Shown piece after piece: positions 20,289 through 32,020 of a stretch of 64,000 nt of DNA; position 1 is the first letter of the stretch, and every line of letters starts with the position of its first letter. The translations under genes and the position numbers were made by a program. The DNA is taken from positions 30,032,893 through 30,096,892 of the forward strand of contig OX621251.1 of assembly GCA_951640165.1 (NCBI GenBank), given 5' to 3'. The notes under the pieces are model-generated. The model was not told the origin of the DNA. It was given only the letters and a program-made list of their open reading frames with translations, and made no database searches. The DNA is from Pseudoips prasinana (lineage: Eukaryota > Arthropoda > Insecta > Lepidoptera > Nolidae).

Positions 20289-20366
20289 GTGTGCTTGAAA
20301 AATACAAGTATATGTAAATTAGTAAATACTTGGGTATTTACATATACTTGTATTTTTCAAGCACAC
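20289..20366. repeat. Perfect 31-bp palindrome with 16-bp spacer
   Basis: Arm 20289-20319 begins GTGTGCTTGAAAAATACAAG, and arm 20336-20366 is its exact reverse complement. The right arm continues the sequence of a LINE 3' end also seen at 21150-21200; the left arm is its inverted copy. Confidence 0.85.
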
Positions 20367-20616
20367 AAGTGCTAAATAAATTACATACAGTATTCTGTAA
20401 AGAACTTAAGAAATATATTAAAAGTCGAATGGATATTATAAAAGATTTCTAATTGTCATTGTGATGTTTTTAGGTATAATCCATTCATCCGCTTTGGAGC
20501 TATAAAGTTACAGACAGACAGACAGACACAGACGTATAATTAAAAGTAATAACAACCCTGCGGGGATACCGTGTAAGTCGTCAAGAATAGTCAGACGAAC
20601 GAACGACAGAAAAAAA

Positions 20617-20853
20617 TACGTACATTGAGCACTTTTCATATTACTTTTTTCCTTTTAAAATTGATTTAGTCATTTTTAACCTTCATTTATTTGAACGCCG
20701 ATCACTATGCCGATGTTCGGTGACTTAGCCGGTAGCCCCCCGGGGCTGCCGGCTATGTCGGGCTTTTTAGATGGGTTCATAACTTCAAAACATCAATTCC
20801 AAAAAGAAAAATGTAATGTGAAAAGTGCTCAATGTTCGTATTTTTATTTTATA
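20617..20853. mobile_element. Inverted-repeat element with GC-rich centre
   Basis: Arms of about 40 bp (left TACATTGAGCACTTTTCATA, right its near reverse complement ending CTCAATGTTCG) flank about 150 bp. In the middle AGCCGGTAGCCCCCCGGGGC continues to CTGCCGGCT, a strong GC hairpin (20729-20756). No clear target duplication was found. Probably a fold-back or MITE-like insertion. Confidence 0.5.
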
Positions 20854-21149
20854 ATAAGTCTGTCTATTCTTAAGGCGCCACCAGTTCACGTAAAAATTTC
20901 ATGCGAGGGGGTGAAGGACGCGCATAGCCCCCCGCTGCTGGGGGGCGGGAGGGATGCTACGGCACTCGTTGATGCCACGCGCGTGCAGATTCTTGTTATT
21001 ATTTTCGTTTCGGTGTGCACACAGTGTAAAAATAGTAGTAGGTAGTGCAACTTAAATTTTATGGTAATTAATTTTTTTTTGGGCATAGGAAGTGGTTGAT
21101 GGGTAAGTGAAATAAATACAGTATTATTATTATGAAATTAAATGAAATT

Positions 21150-21230
21150 TATTCAACACTTGGGTATTAACATACACTTGTACTTGTCAAGCTCACAATG
21201 CAGCACATAAACATAGAGGATAGTATAAAA
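21150..21230 (-). mobile_element. LINE 3' end relic
   Basis: CACTTGGGTATTAACATACA followed by CTTGTACTTGTCAAGCTCAC matches the right half of the palindrome at 20336-20366. Only about 80 bp are recognisable. Confidence 0.4.
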
Positions 21231-21359
21231 GATACAAAAAATAAAAAAAATTAGTACGTCCGTGCGGTTTGTTATATCACATATATATTCTGAAATTCTT
21301 AAATAAATAACAAGTTACTAATCTTTTATTTTGAAATTTAGTTCTACCATATTAAAATT

Positions 21360-21960
21360 AAGGAATGGAAGACTAAAGCAAAAAGACGAAATTCTAAATG
21401 AGGGGATTACCGATCATACGTTAATGGGCCAAAGCGATCCTCGCCGCTGAGGAACCTACCCTAGCTAGCTTTCGGCTTTCTCTAGCTACCTAGGTGGACC
21501 ACCCGGAGAAGAAAGCCACAAAGAAACTCCGGGCTTGCTTTTTTCGTCTTCTTTTGCTTTCAGTTTACGATTTTTTTAATGTCATTATTATTTTACTTAC
21601 ATTGTCATTGGTTGTTATGTAGGCTAATGCACGCACAGAACCGTTGTCATCCAGTGAATCATAATAAAATAAATAAGCAATACCATTCAATTTCACTCAA
21701 GCACTTAGAATATCCACTTGCTAGACGAAAAAATGGTGGGTGCATCCGCGAACATTTACAAAATTAACAAGTTACACGAAGTCTACCGGAGGCGAAAAAA
21801 ATATGAGTACCCCAACAGCATTTGGATCAGTTACCGCAAGCAGCACCCGTTCACGAGTATGACGTGTAGGCCAGCCATCGCCCCCTTCGCCAAATTAGAG
21901 GGAAGGAAACGACCCGACCCACAACGTACACACCCACAATATATTTTATATCTATTAAAT
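21360..21960. repeat. Unclassified repeat-like block
   Basis: It contains CTAGCTAGCTTTCGGCTTTC, CTAGGTGGACCACCCGGAGA and a TCGCCCCCTTCGCCAAATTA segment. Short open frames do not resemble known proteins. Old transposon sequence is likely; the family is not identified. Confidence 0.25.
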
Positions 21961-22678
21961 GGTATAACCTCTTTCAGGTTTTGGATACGCTTCATTTAAT
22001 TTACAATGTTTGCAATTTTTTTACATTATACAACTGATCTAATATGTAATGTAAATTTAAGATTAACAATTACAAATAACCTAAGGGCTGCAACTTTCGA
22101 ACGGCAAGACCAATTTTCATGAAATGTCCTTCCCAATTAAACTAACTATCAGATGAAATAAATGCATTTTAAACGGTAGATCCCTTTAGAAGCTGCGATG
22201 CCCCAGACAGGCACACAGAATACACGTTAAACTTATAACACCTTGTTTTGTGTCAGGAGTTAAAAAGAAAGTGGAAAATAAGTAAGTGATACAATCGTTT
22301 TACCGATAAATAATTTTTAAAATAGAAACTAATAGATAGGTGTGGTAAGTTTAACGTGTGTATCTGAGTGTATGTCTGTGGCGTCGTAGCTCCTTAACGG
22401 ATTTTTTAAAAAGATAGTATTAAACAATATGTTTGAAATTCATAATTATTTAAAAATCTGCGAAATTGAGAACCGTTAACTCTTCTTCATCGTGTATTCT
22501 GATGCCTGCACTGAAAGAGACATCCTTATTGCATGCTATATTATTTACGTCTTCCGTAATCCATAGTATATTATTAGACTGGTTGTTCTCCTTGTCTGTT
22601 TCATCGTCCCTGAATGGTTATTCCCTACTATAGCGTGAGTCAATCTCTTTTATTTACATGCTTATCCTATCTTTCGTA

Positions 22679-22813
22679 CAGACGCCAACACATCAAGCTA
22701 CCCCAATCTGTCAAATTTCCCCAATTGAAAGTGAACTTTATGCTTTTGCGATAAAGTTGAAAATCTATGAAAGAAATTTGGCAGATTGGGGTAGCTGGAT
22801 GTGCTGCCGTCTC
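22679..22813 (+). mobile_element. 135-bp TA-flanked MITE, copy 2
   Basis: Left end CAGACGCCAACACATCAAGC, right end GATGTGCTGCCGTCTC, with TA on both sides (22677-22678, 22814-22815). Exactly 135 bp and in the same orientation as copy 1. The last base of the right end has changed from G to C. Confidence 0.8.
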
Positions 22814-23229
22814 TACTATTCATTGGTGCAACTTGTCAACATGTGTGCACTATAGGTTTGTATATACCAGCGGGATCATATGGGTGAATTGCCCAACCAA
22901 AAAAAATACACGGCAAACCTGAGAATGGTAGTGCAATGTGCATTTTTTATATTTTACACATTTTTTTTCAACAACGAATGTACTCCCTACATACGAATGT
23001 ACTACACGCCGAAAAAAAAAATTACAAAGTGTTATTTTATCATCACGGTGGCCTGTCCTGAACCCAATTCCTCTCATAAAATACCTTCCCCTGCAAATAA
23101 ATTCGTAATATGGACTTAAATCGATTTTGTTATCATTAAATTATAATATATTCGATCAAATAAAACTATTTTTGTTTATTTATCTTCGTTCTCATGGATT
23201 TGACAGGCAGCCAACTTTTGTCTGAAAAA

Positions 23230-24450
23230 AAGTTATCATTTCAGAGGACAGTAAGTTTTAGTAGAATAGCCACGTCAACATTGCGTTGTTACGCCTCTGT
23301 CAACTTTCCTCACTTCGGATCAGTCCGACTCAAGATCTCGGCATAAACGCACTGGTCCCAATGTCTTGCGGTTTCCCACCAAAAAGGTAAGTTTAGCATT
23401 TCAGTGATATTGGGACACAAATAGTTTCATTTCGGTGGATGTTATAACTCGTGCTAGATTCGTTTAATTTGTTTTAAAATTATGTATTAACTTCGCCGTA
23501 AGTACTGTTTTGTTTGAGTAGTGTTCATATTTTTTTAATAATTTATTTCGGAGTTAAATATAGAACTAACCTCTATTTTATCATCTCAGTGTTATCATTT
23601 CAGTGGATTCGGTGGACTTTTATACCAATTACAGTCCACCAAAATTAAATGTATCTCCGAAATGATGAAACCATAAAGTTTTAGAGACCCTTGTGTCAAA
23701 TACAAAGTCATAGTTTTGTAATGTATTATTATTTTTTTTTTTTAATTATTCGGGTGTATTTGTTGTGTAATATTTGTGTTTAAGATATATAATATAAACA
23801 TATATCTATGTAGTAAGTATATGTATATACTTTTGATTCACATTTGTTCAGCTCAACTATAATGTGATGAGTGTGTGAGTCACCACAGTGTAGATTTTTA
23901 TATCTACTATTTGTCTACATAATAATTATTTCGAGGTTTTACCTTCATTATAAGTAAGTTACTTACCTTTATTTTTATGTCATTTATTATGTGTAAATAA
24001 TATTTGATATGATTACAAAATTTCAAAATTTTACAAGATAAAACAAATAAATCTATGATTAAACTTATTAAAGAAGACTGATGTTTATAATAATTATAGT
24101 AAAGACGTGTTGTGGTAAAAACAATAAACATTACATTACATTAATAAACATGACATTCATATCATATTTTGAGGTTATTGTAACCTCAAAGAATGATATA
24201 TGTAATACTAACTGTAATATCTGAATATTAAAGATAATATTAAAATAACTGTGTACTGTCCTGTCCCAGTGTTAATCTAAAATTTGTAGAAATCAAACCT
24301 AACAAAGTACGGAACCCTGGCTGCGCGGCACGGTAGTTCTTAGCTGTATCATTTCGGAGGATTCATTTCATTCCGGTGCACAGTCTATCATTTCGGTGGT
24401 CATTTATATCATTTCGCTAGACACTTTTCATTTCAGTGGACTCTTAAAAA
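23230..24450. repeat. Region with about ten copies of a 14-bp motif
   Basis: Variants of ATCATTTCGGTGGA occur near 23237, 23399, 23428, 23595, 23650 (inverted, TCTCCGAAATGATGA), 24349, 24366, 24387, 24409 and 24427. The copies cluster at the two ends of a 1.2-kb stretch. No long frame or clear terminal inverted repeat was found. Subterminal binding sites of a DNA transposon are one reading. Confidence 0.5.
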
Positions 24451-25930
24451 TTCATTCTTAAATTATAGTTTTTTATTCTTTTTGTACAAAATATCTTTAC
24501 TAAATTTCTAGGACCTTTTTACTTTTAACACCCCTTCCAAAATTTGAAGCGGTGAGTAAATTTTCCTCAGCTCTAACCATTCACAGCTGTCTCTCTGTAA
24601 AACTGTTTGTCTCTCCACCGCCTTTCTGTCTACTACAAGACCTTCTAAATTTCTAATAATTAAAAATAAAAACTTTCAATTTATCCACGATGTATGGTTA
24701 CAAAACAAGCTAGACCAACGATTCCGTCAATATTGTTCTACTGTTCAATCCTATACACTATGTACTGCCGGCCACCTACTAGCGCAGACTTCACTATTAT
24801 GGACTTTATTACTAAAGAGTTTAAGTGCTATTAGAGAAAAATATTTTCGGTCATTTCGTTGACGTGTTTGACGTTTCCTTGTCCCAATTTAACTAAGTAA
24901 TCTATGACGTTTATGTACCATTTTCACAAAAACAATTACTTCTAAAAATGTAAAAAACAGTTCACAAAAAATCTTAAAACCTACCTAATACTACAAAAAA
25001 ATAATAGCTACTTTGGATAAAGTAATTTCTGTCTTATATTTATTGAAATTTTTATTAAGTTGTTCGGCGATCAGAGCGACACAGAAACCACGTCCCGGGG
25101 CAGCGTCTGAACGCGAACTGAAAGTACAAGTCGTTCCGACATTTGTTCTTGTCACTCGGTTAATAAGGTCGAACTTTGCGTAACGAAGGGCGGTCGTCTG
25201 TAAATGCAGACGCTGAAGTCAATTTATATTTAAGGTTTTTATTTAATTTTGTAAAAAATATAGAGCAAAATTATAAAATAAACGGTCTATTCTTTTAGAC
25301 ACTATTTAAGGTACACACTTCTTAAAAAAATATATGCTGTTGTCGCTTAAAATATGGAGAAATAGAAGCTGAAAATTTTTAATCTTAGGTCAATTCACAT
25401 TTTTTTTTTGCTTTAGACCTTTGTTGTTTTGGAAATCTACTCGGTTTATTCTTTTATTCATATTCTTCGCTTCCTACTGTATTTTTCTTAAATTGGTATC
25501 TATTTCGAGACGTGAGATTCGTAAGAAGAAAAAGGGGCTTCTTACTGAATTTTCAACTACGACGTCGCCTTAATACAATAATGCCACGAATGTAGGTGGG
25601 TATGGTATTACCTACATTCTGTTACGTATTTTACATAGAATATTCTATTTTTAGCTTGACTTGACAGTGCAAAGACCTTTGAGTTTGGCTTTTGAATGTT
25701 AATGTGAGGTTCTCCTTTCGGCTCTACGTATTCACACCAGGGACTAACATAATAGCGTAAAATATCATGTTACTTCAAAGGATGACAAAACCTTATTTTA
25801 TCGTTCCACCGTTATACACAATTGAGGGGATACTCCGAATACCATATTTCTTTAAATTTATATATATATGACTTGATTTGAGAGCATATCTATATTATAT
25901 AAAAGCTCTATCCCGTAATCTATATCTATA
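24451..25930. other. Long stretch with no gene recognised
   Basis: AT-rich apart from a CpG-richer block at 25065-25215 (GGCGATCAGAGCGACACAGA, CGGGGCAGCGTCTGAACGCG). That block could be a promoter or an untranslated exon, but nothing in it decides this. Confidence 0.3.
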
Positions 25931-25935
25931 TTATA

Positions 25936-26104
25936 CTAGCTGTGCCCCGCGGTGTTACCCGCTTTAAATTTTATGAATCTTCTTTGCTATAAACCTCACG
26001 GAGCCCGAGACCTTTCCAACGAATGCAAAACCGTGGAAATCGGTTCGTGCGTTCTGGAGTTATAGCGTCAGGAAGGAAAACGTGACTTATTTTTATATAG
26101 TAGA
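25936..26104 (-). mobile_element. Helitron-like element, 169 bp
   Basis: On the minus strand it begins TCTACTATATAAAAATAAGT after A and ends GCGGGGCACAGCTAG before T. The sequence CCGCGGTGTTACCCGC near the end can fold. It is the same length as, and about 95 percent identical to, the copy at 28323-28491. Confidence 0.7.
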
Positions 26105-26328
26105 TTAGCTGACCCGGCATACTTCGTACCGCCTGAATCTTAGAAAACGTTTATATGAGAAAAAGAAAAGGGCCGTTTTTAGGGTTTTACCGGCAATTAT
26201 TCGAAGTTTTCTCACATTTAAAACCTTCCCTAGATCTCCACGAACATTTCAAGACCAAGATAAGATAAATCCGTTGAGCTGTTCTCGAGTTTTAGCGAGA
26301 CTAACGAATTTTTATATATGTATATAGA
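26105..26328 (-). mobile_element. Helitron-like element abutting the previous one
   Basis: Minus strand start TCTATATACATATATAAAAA and end GGGTCAGCTAA (a CTRR end), directly adjoining the element at 25936-26104. The body contains GAACAGCTCAACGGATTTAT. It belongs to a different subfamily from its neighbour. Confidence 0.5.
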
Positions 26329-26339
26329 ATACAGATAAG

Positions 26340-27950
26340 CAATGCATAATTGCTTGTTGTTGTAGCAATAGAAAACAAAGCAAGTGTGCTTTTAACCACA
26401 TGACTGAAGTAAAACATAGATACACGAAACGTAAGAGCTTTAACTTAACCCGTTTACTGTTTAATATAGTTGCCACTATACATATTTTGAACTCTCTTAC
26501 TTAGTAATAAGAATCAAAAACAATCAATTAGAAACGTATACTTAGATATAACGTAACTGGTTATGACGGAAAGGGAGAAAGAAAATGTGTGTTCGCCCCT
26601 TTTTTCTTTTTAACCTCCGTTCTCCTCGCCCTATCACACTTTTCGTAAAGCTCTCGTCACGGAGTCACTACCTTACTCCTCAAGTCAAGCGTCAAAAGGT
26701 TTACTTCAAAACTATCTAAAGTAGGTTCTAATTATTTAGCTTTTGTTTCTCATCACAATATTGTTATGAAATAGTGGCAATAATTCGCTTAAAAGTACAT
26801 ATACGCTAACGCGGGCACTGCGCGCTCTTAACGCGGTAGGGGATACGGTTGACATGTTTACGTGTTCGCTGAGTGGGTTCACGATGGCAATGAATGTTTT
26901 GTTTAGTTTTAAGTAATTAACTATAATTGTTTTTAATTTAGAATCTATATTATGTGCCTACTCCACCGAATTGGTTTTGACTGTAATGGTGGTGTAGTTC
27001 TGTGTGTAAATAAATAAATAAATAAATATAGTAAATACTCACTGTTTAAAATATATAAAACCTTTTCTTCTTAACAACTTATTAGAACAAAATGTATATG
27101 GGACTCTTTCGAAGTAGTATCGAATAAGTAAACTATGATTCGTGGTAGAGATACATATGTACAACCTTTGAACTTAAAGTTTAAATTAGTTTATAAATAA
27201 GTACTGTCCTAAATATCTACATTTATTATTAACACTATGTTAAAAAAAAAATTAAAACATTATCACATATAACATAATCTATAGTATTATTAATAACCAC
27301 TATCCGCCTAACTGCACAGCAGTTTGTTGGCAGAAAGATCACTCCCTTATTAACTAGCGTTATGGTTATTATAACACTATACACAAATTACGCCTTACGG
27401 CTAAAGGTACACAATAAATAGGTTACAAATTACGAGGTAGGTTCCTCACATCATTAGTGGAATAGCCAATATGTATTAGTTATTCCACCAATGTTGCAAT
27501 AAACCTTTTTAGGTAGAATTCTCTACACTTATATTTAAAAACAGTCTTAGAAAATATTTCAGTTGATAGGTCTGCTGGTAGTTCATTATAGATTGACGGA
27601 ACCAAATAATTCCTAGTTCTTTGGCCATAATTATTGTTGGATGTATTTCAGTATGTTATTAGTCTGGAAACCTATTTCAGTATTCGTACTGTCCAACTAT
27701 TGATTTCATGCTGGCTATTTATGAACTTAATCTGGATTGAAATCTAGAACATACCGAAGTAATTATTCGAACATTTTTGTTTAACCCTGCGTTTGAAAAG
27801 TTATTCAGTGAACTCTTGCCTTGAAATGCCACGTATAAAAAAAACATGGTATACCAACTCTTTCCAAAAGGTTTTTTGATATTCATTCAAAAGTACCCCT
27901 TGGGAATTCATTCTGAGAACAAGAAAACAAGTCAATGTTTTGCGCTACCT
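26340..27950. other. No gene recognised
   Basis: AT-rich sequence. The CpG-richer stretch at 26806-26886 is isolated. No long frame, repeat end or splice-flanked exon was convincing. Confidence 0.3.
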
Positions 27951-28078
27951 GGATAAGGACCTGCAGTGCTCACGTCAGCAGCTTTTTTCGGAGCAAGTTG
28001 GTAATCGCATTTGGCACGGCCACGAGCGGTAACCGAAGGCGTCGCCACACATATCGATCCCCAAAACTGAATTGACTG

Positions 28079-28270
28079 CACGTGTGGGGCAGCGGCTAAG
28101 ACAGTCGCCTCGCCGCTTCGTGTCGCGGGTTCGAGTCCCGCGCCGGACTACTATTTGTGTGACCCATAAATAGTTGTTCTGAGTCTAAATGTAATTTGTG
28201 TCCGTCTATTATATGTTTGTGGAGTACCCCACGACAGAGGGATTCGATTCCCTAATGCGGCCGTTGTCAT
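28079..28270 (+). mobile_element. tRNA-derived SINE with well-kept B-box
   Basis: GGGGCAGCGGCTAAGACAGT, then a perfect T-arm-like GCGGGTTCGAGTCCCGC, then a body AGTTGTTCTGAGTCTAAATG and GTACCCCACGACAGAG. The tail ends ATTAAAAAAACTTA. The head is too altered in the D and anticodon arms for a working tRNA. Same family as 17690-17870. Confidence 0.65.
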
Positions 28271-28322
28271 TAAAAAAACTTATTTAACTTAAACTTATTT
28301 TGACTATAATTAATAATAATAA

Positions 28323-28491
28323 CTAGCTGTGCCCCGCGGTGTTACCCGCGTTAAATTTTATAATTTTGCTTTGCTCTAAACCTCACGGAGCCCGAGACCT
28401 TTCCAACGAATGCAAAACCGTGGAAATCGGTTCGTGCGTTCTGGAGTTATAGCGTCAGGAAGGAAAACCCGACTTATTTTTATATAGTAGA
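28323..28491 (-). mobile_element. Helitron-like element, 169 bp
   Basis: The low end is CTAGCTGTGCCCCGCGGTGT and the high end AATAAGTC-type start is on the minus strand (TCTACTATATAAAAATAAGT). Insertion is between A and T. Near-identical to 25936-26104, so this subfamily moved fairly recently. Confidence 0.7.
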
Positions 28492-28496
28492 TAAAC

Positions 28497-28745
28497 TGGG
28501 ACATTATTCACACACACACACACATTTGATCCTAAACTAAGCAGAGCTTGTACTATGGAAACAAGATAACATATATATTGCATATACTACTTTTCTTTTG
28601 TAAATACATACTTATATAGATAATTAGACCTAGACTCAGGACAAACAGACATGTTCATGCGCACAATTATCTGTCCTGGGTGGGAATCGAACCTACGCCG
28701 CAGGTTCAATTTCCACTAAGTATTTGCCAAATGCTAGCACAGCTC
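28497..28745 (-). mobile_element. tRNA SINE, same family as 39118-39378
   Basis: The minus strand contains AACCTGCGGCGTAGGTTCGA (B-box), TTGTCCTGAGTCTAGGTCTA, AAAAGAAAAGTAGTATATGC and CATAGTACAAGCTCTGCTTA. A CA-repeat (28510-28524) sits at its tail. Confidence 0.65.
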
Positions 28746-29259
28746 TACCGTACCAGCAGCCCGTTACATCCCACCTGACCTAGCACAAACAAATTTAGAT
28801 ATAGCAGTGGATAAAAAGAATATATTCCATAAAATTTAAAATGCAAGTAGCATCTACATTTATTATTCTCAGCAAATACTGTTTGTATGTTGATATTGCT
28901 AGATTTATATCTTAACATAAAAAGGATATTTTCCATAATGTCTCAAATACAAGTAGCGTGTAAATCTGTTTTGAATTCTCTCCAACCGAAACTTTATTTA
29001 GCTTCATGCGGAGTCCAGACAACTGCATTGCCTTAGAGATTATTCCTCAGTTACGAATTGCATAAGGCAACTTTCGCTATAATTTTAACTAGAGTTCGTA
29101 ATTAGACCATTATTGCTCTATTGTCAAAAACTATATTAAAGACTAATAATATTAATCTATTCTCAGTTTCGACACTCAGTTTGTCATCTCTTCTCATTTT
29201 GTGAGTCAAATGCATGGTAGTGTGCATAATGTTTTTTTTATTCAAATAATTTACTTCTC

Positions 29260-29490
29260 ATTTCTCATCATCATGTCAGCCAAAGCACATCTACTGCTGG
29301 ACAGAAGCCTCCCCAAAGAATGGGGGGATATGCCATGATCGTCACGTTCGGCAGACGGGTTTGCGATCGCAGTTTGATGGTCATAGTTCACAGAAAAACG
29401 CTGCTGCCCGTTCTCTGGTAGGTATTCCCTCGGTTGATTTTTACGCCCCCCATGGGATGTGATGGGGTGATGATATTCTATGCCGTCACC
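29260..29490 (-). mobile_element. LINE 3' fragment (GGCGATCGCAGT type)
   Basis: It shares TGGCGATCATGG-type and AGACGGGTTTGCGATCGCAG segments, and CGCTGCTGCCCGTTCTCTGG, with 34440-34650 and 2590-2800. The fragment ends near TGATATTCTATGCCGTCACC. Confidence 0.55.
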
Positions 29491-29944
29491 ACACTGTTCT
29501 CGTGTCTATATTATATAAAAATAGTAGCTTTCTGTACTCCTCATTTGACCTTTAAGTATCTGTTCTAAATTTTATACTCCTCCGTACGCGCAATTTTCGT
29601 TAAAAGGGGTACAAAGTTTTTGCTTCGGGTATTTATATTATGATGATAAAACGTAATAATTTTCGTAATATGAATCCCAGATTCCTATAATCCCGGTATT
29701 TCAAATACGCAGTAAATTTACTTTTACTCTGTTACTCTTTTTAATTTCACTGCCTTAACTTGTTAGTAATAGTTAATTAATCTTGTTAAAGATGTTCATA
29801 GTTATTTCTGTGTTATTTTTTTGGTGTACAATTAAGAGTTACTTACTAACATGTTCTTACTAACTTATAACTTCATTAGTTGTAAGGTCATTAGAATTTT
29901 GTTTTATCGTTAGCTTTTGTGAAGCCGTCTTAGTATTGACAAAT

Positions 29945-30110
29945 AAAGATCATTCTTCTTCTTATAGAAAACATTCCTTAATAATGACATTAATAACTTA
30001 ATGTTGTGTTTCTGCGCGTGAGTAAGGTCGCCAGAGCTCATCGGGGTGGGGGAAGGGTCAGCAAGACTTGTTTGCTGACTCTTGTGTGGTGATGACACCC
30101 TATGACATAA
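29945..30110 (+). mobile_element. LINE 3' UTR copy (GGTCGCCAGAGCTC type)
   Basis: CATTCCTTAATAATGACATT, TTAATGTTGTGTTTCTGCGC, GTCGCCAGAGCTCATCGGGG and a TTGTTTGCTGACTCTTG segment, ending in an A run. It is the plus-strand counterpart of 20020-20250 with part of the GGCCGGCAACGC segment deleted. Confidence 0.6.
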
Positions 30111-30462
30111 AAAAAACTTGAGAAGTGTCAAGGGACACCCGGATGGAACGAAGTTATTTCTTATTATTTATTATGTACATAAAACCTGTATACACTCAAC
30201 AAAAAAAATACCGGTGAACTTGAGAACCTCCTCCTTTTGAAGTCGGTTAAAAAAATAATCGTCGCGACACCACACTGTTCAATGCGAAATAGAAATGAAA
30301 ATATCTGGCTTGCTTTCTATAAGAGAGAGATAGAGAGAGACAGACAGACAGCGAAACATGCGCACGCCGCACAGCTGCAAAAAATGTCGTGACAACTTTT
30401 CGTAAGAATTTTTTCCGTCTAGCCCCCTTTCACAACGCGCGATAAGGAACTTCGTTCCAAAA
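30111..30462 (+). repeat. Dispersed repeat copy A (ACTTGAG to GTTCCAA)
   Basis: It begins ACTTGAGAAGTGTCAAGGGA with CACCCGG, a small hairpin. It contains a GA-rich run at 30327-30345 and ends with ACGCGCGATAAGGAACTTCG and TTCCAA. Copy B at 51506-51769 is about 95 percent identical outside an 85-bp block present only here. Confidence 0.7.
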
Positions 30463-30516
30463 AAACATAGTGTGCGAGGTGCATCGACATTTTTTTTGTA
30501 ATCTATATATTGAGGA

Positions 30517-30697
30517 CTAGCTGTGCCTCGCGGTTTTACCCGCGTTAAACTTTATAAAATATAACGTATGTGTTAATCCAGAATGTCAGCTAACTCCATA
30601 CCAAATTTTATTAAAACCGCTCCAGCCGTTTAGACGTGAAGAAATAACTTAACTGTTGTTATCTTCACAAACTTCTGCATTTATAATATTAGTGTAA
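30517..30697 (-). mobile_element. Helitron-like element
   Basis: The low end CTAGCTGTGCCTCGCGGTTT follows A. The body has CTAACTCCATACCAAATTTT and CCAGCCGTTTAGACGTGAAG, and the far end has ATAATATTAGTGT. It is the same subfamily as 62257-62438, inverted. Confidence 0.65.
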
Positions 30698-31222
30698 TTA
30701 GACGGGTAATTTCATTGATACGAATGCAAACTAAGGGTCATGGAGGGTGATAATGGTCTGTTTAATTAGACCTGAAACCAATTATGCATATTGAAATTGA
30801 TAGTTATTTGGTTGTGTTTGGTCTTCGAAGTGAAAAATTAGAGACATTACTCTTTATAGAGCTCATTACATGTACACATGTATCATAGAGTCTTATGAGT
30901 CTAACATATCATTGTTTATTAGTTTCGAAGGAAACACATTACGTAATTGGCAATAGCAGTGATTAAAGCAATTTAATTGCGCAATGGACTGAAAATATGG
31001 CCTCGAATATTCCGGCCTGAATTCGGGCGGAATGCTAGAGTAGGTACTAAGCTCTGATAGGGTTGCCTGATCAATATCATAATGTTGTACAAGGAAAAAT
31101 CCTTGCGTTAGATTTTTTTTACGGTTTGAATTAAAATTATACAAATTAAAATAAATTGGCTGCCAGGTATAGTATTTTGTTCACTTTGACAACAGTTACA
31201 TAAAACGTCTCTTAAGTTACTT

Positions 31223-31265
31223 AAGTTACTGACGTGAAGGTAGGTTACCTTCACGTCAGTAACTT
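31223..31265. repeat. Perfect 20-bp palindrome, 3-bp loop
   Basis: AAGTTACTGACGTGAAGGTA, GGT, then the exact reverse complement. Directly preceded by a further CTTAAGTTACTT. No known element was recognised around it. Confidence 0.85.
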
Positions 31266-31269
31266 CACT

Positions 31270-32020
31270 AGGGATTCCCTCTGACGTAGCCCATTTCGTT
31301 TGTAGGCTTATTTGTTAGTTGACTTGAGCCCTCGCTGGTTTGTACTGTCCGGTGACACAGTGAATCCTCCTAAATCAATCCGAACTAACTGTAAACATAA
31401 TTATATAAAAACAAACTAAATTTTATAATACGTTTTGAGCTTTTAGCTATTCTTCAACAGGGAAACTCAATCGCTGATAAATTTACCATCTTATCGTATC
31501 AGAATTTTACAACCCACTTCTAAGGTTCCAAAATGTTGTAAACTTCTCCTCACATTCCAGACGTTACGCTCGTCTAGAAAATTCCAAAACTATCTGAAAT
31601 TACTCTATAAATGGTATAGCATAAATATTTCACAGTTGCGAAACCGTATTTTGACAGAGCATAGAACATTAACCAGCTTGATAGTCATTGCTTGTGAATC
31701 TACTACGCTTCACTTGATCCGGTTACCAAACCATTACGGCAAGCCAAACCAGGCCTATCGTGATATTACCGCACGTACCAGGATATATTCTAGAAATCTA
31801 GACTTTTAAAATTCACACTTCTACGCTGTAGCAGGGCTCTGGGACTAAAATGTAAAATTCTCACCGTACGTGCTACGGCGTAGAAATATGGAAACTCAAC
31901 ATTATTAAATCTGTAGCCTGGAGATTTCAGGTATATATTGTCTATAAGTTCTATTGACTATCCTTCATGCATGTCGTAGCGTTAGACTCCCAGTTATCGG
32001 AAGATCATCAATTATAATAA
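31270..32020. other. No gene recognised
   Basis: Mixed sequence without long frames. Nothing repeat-like was identified between the palindrome and the DNA transposon that starts at 32023. Confidence 0.3.

Noticed and set aside
28079..28155. A functional tRNA gene
   Set aside because: The T-arm is perfect but the D and anticodon arms do not fold well and the SINE body and tail follow directly.
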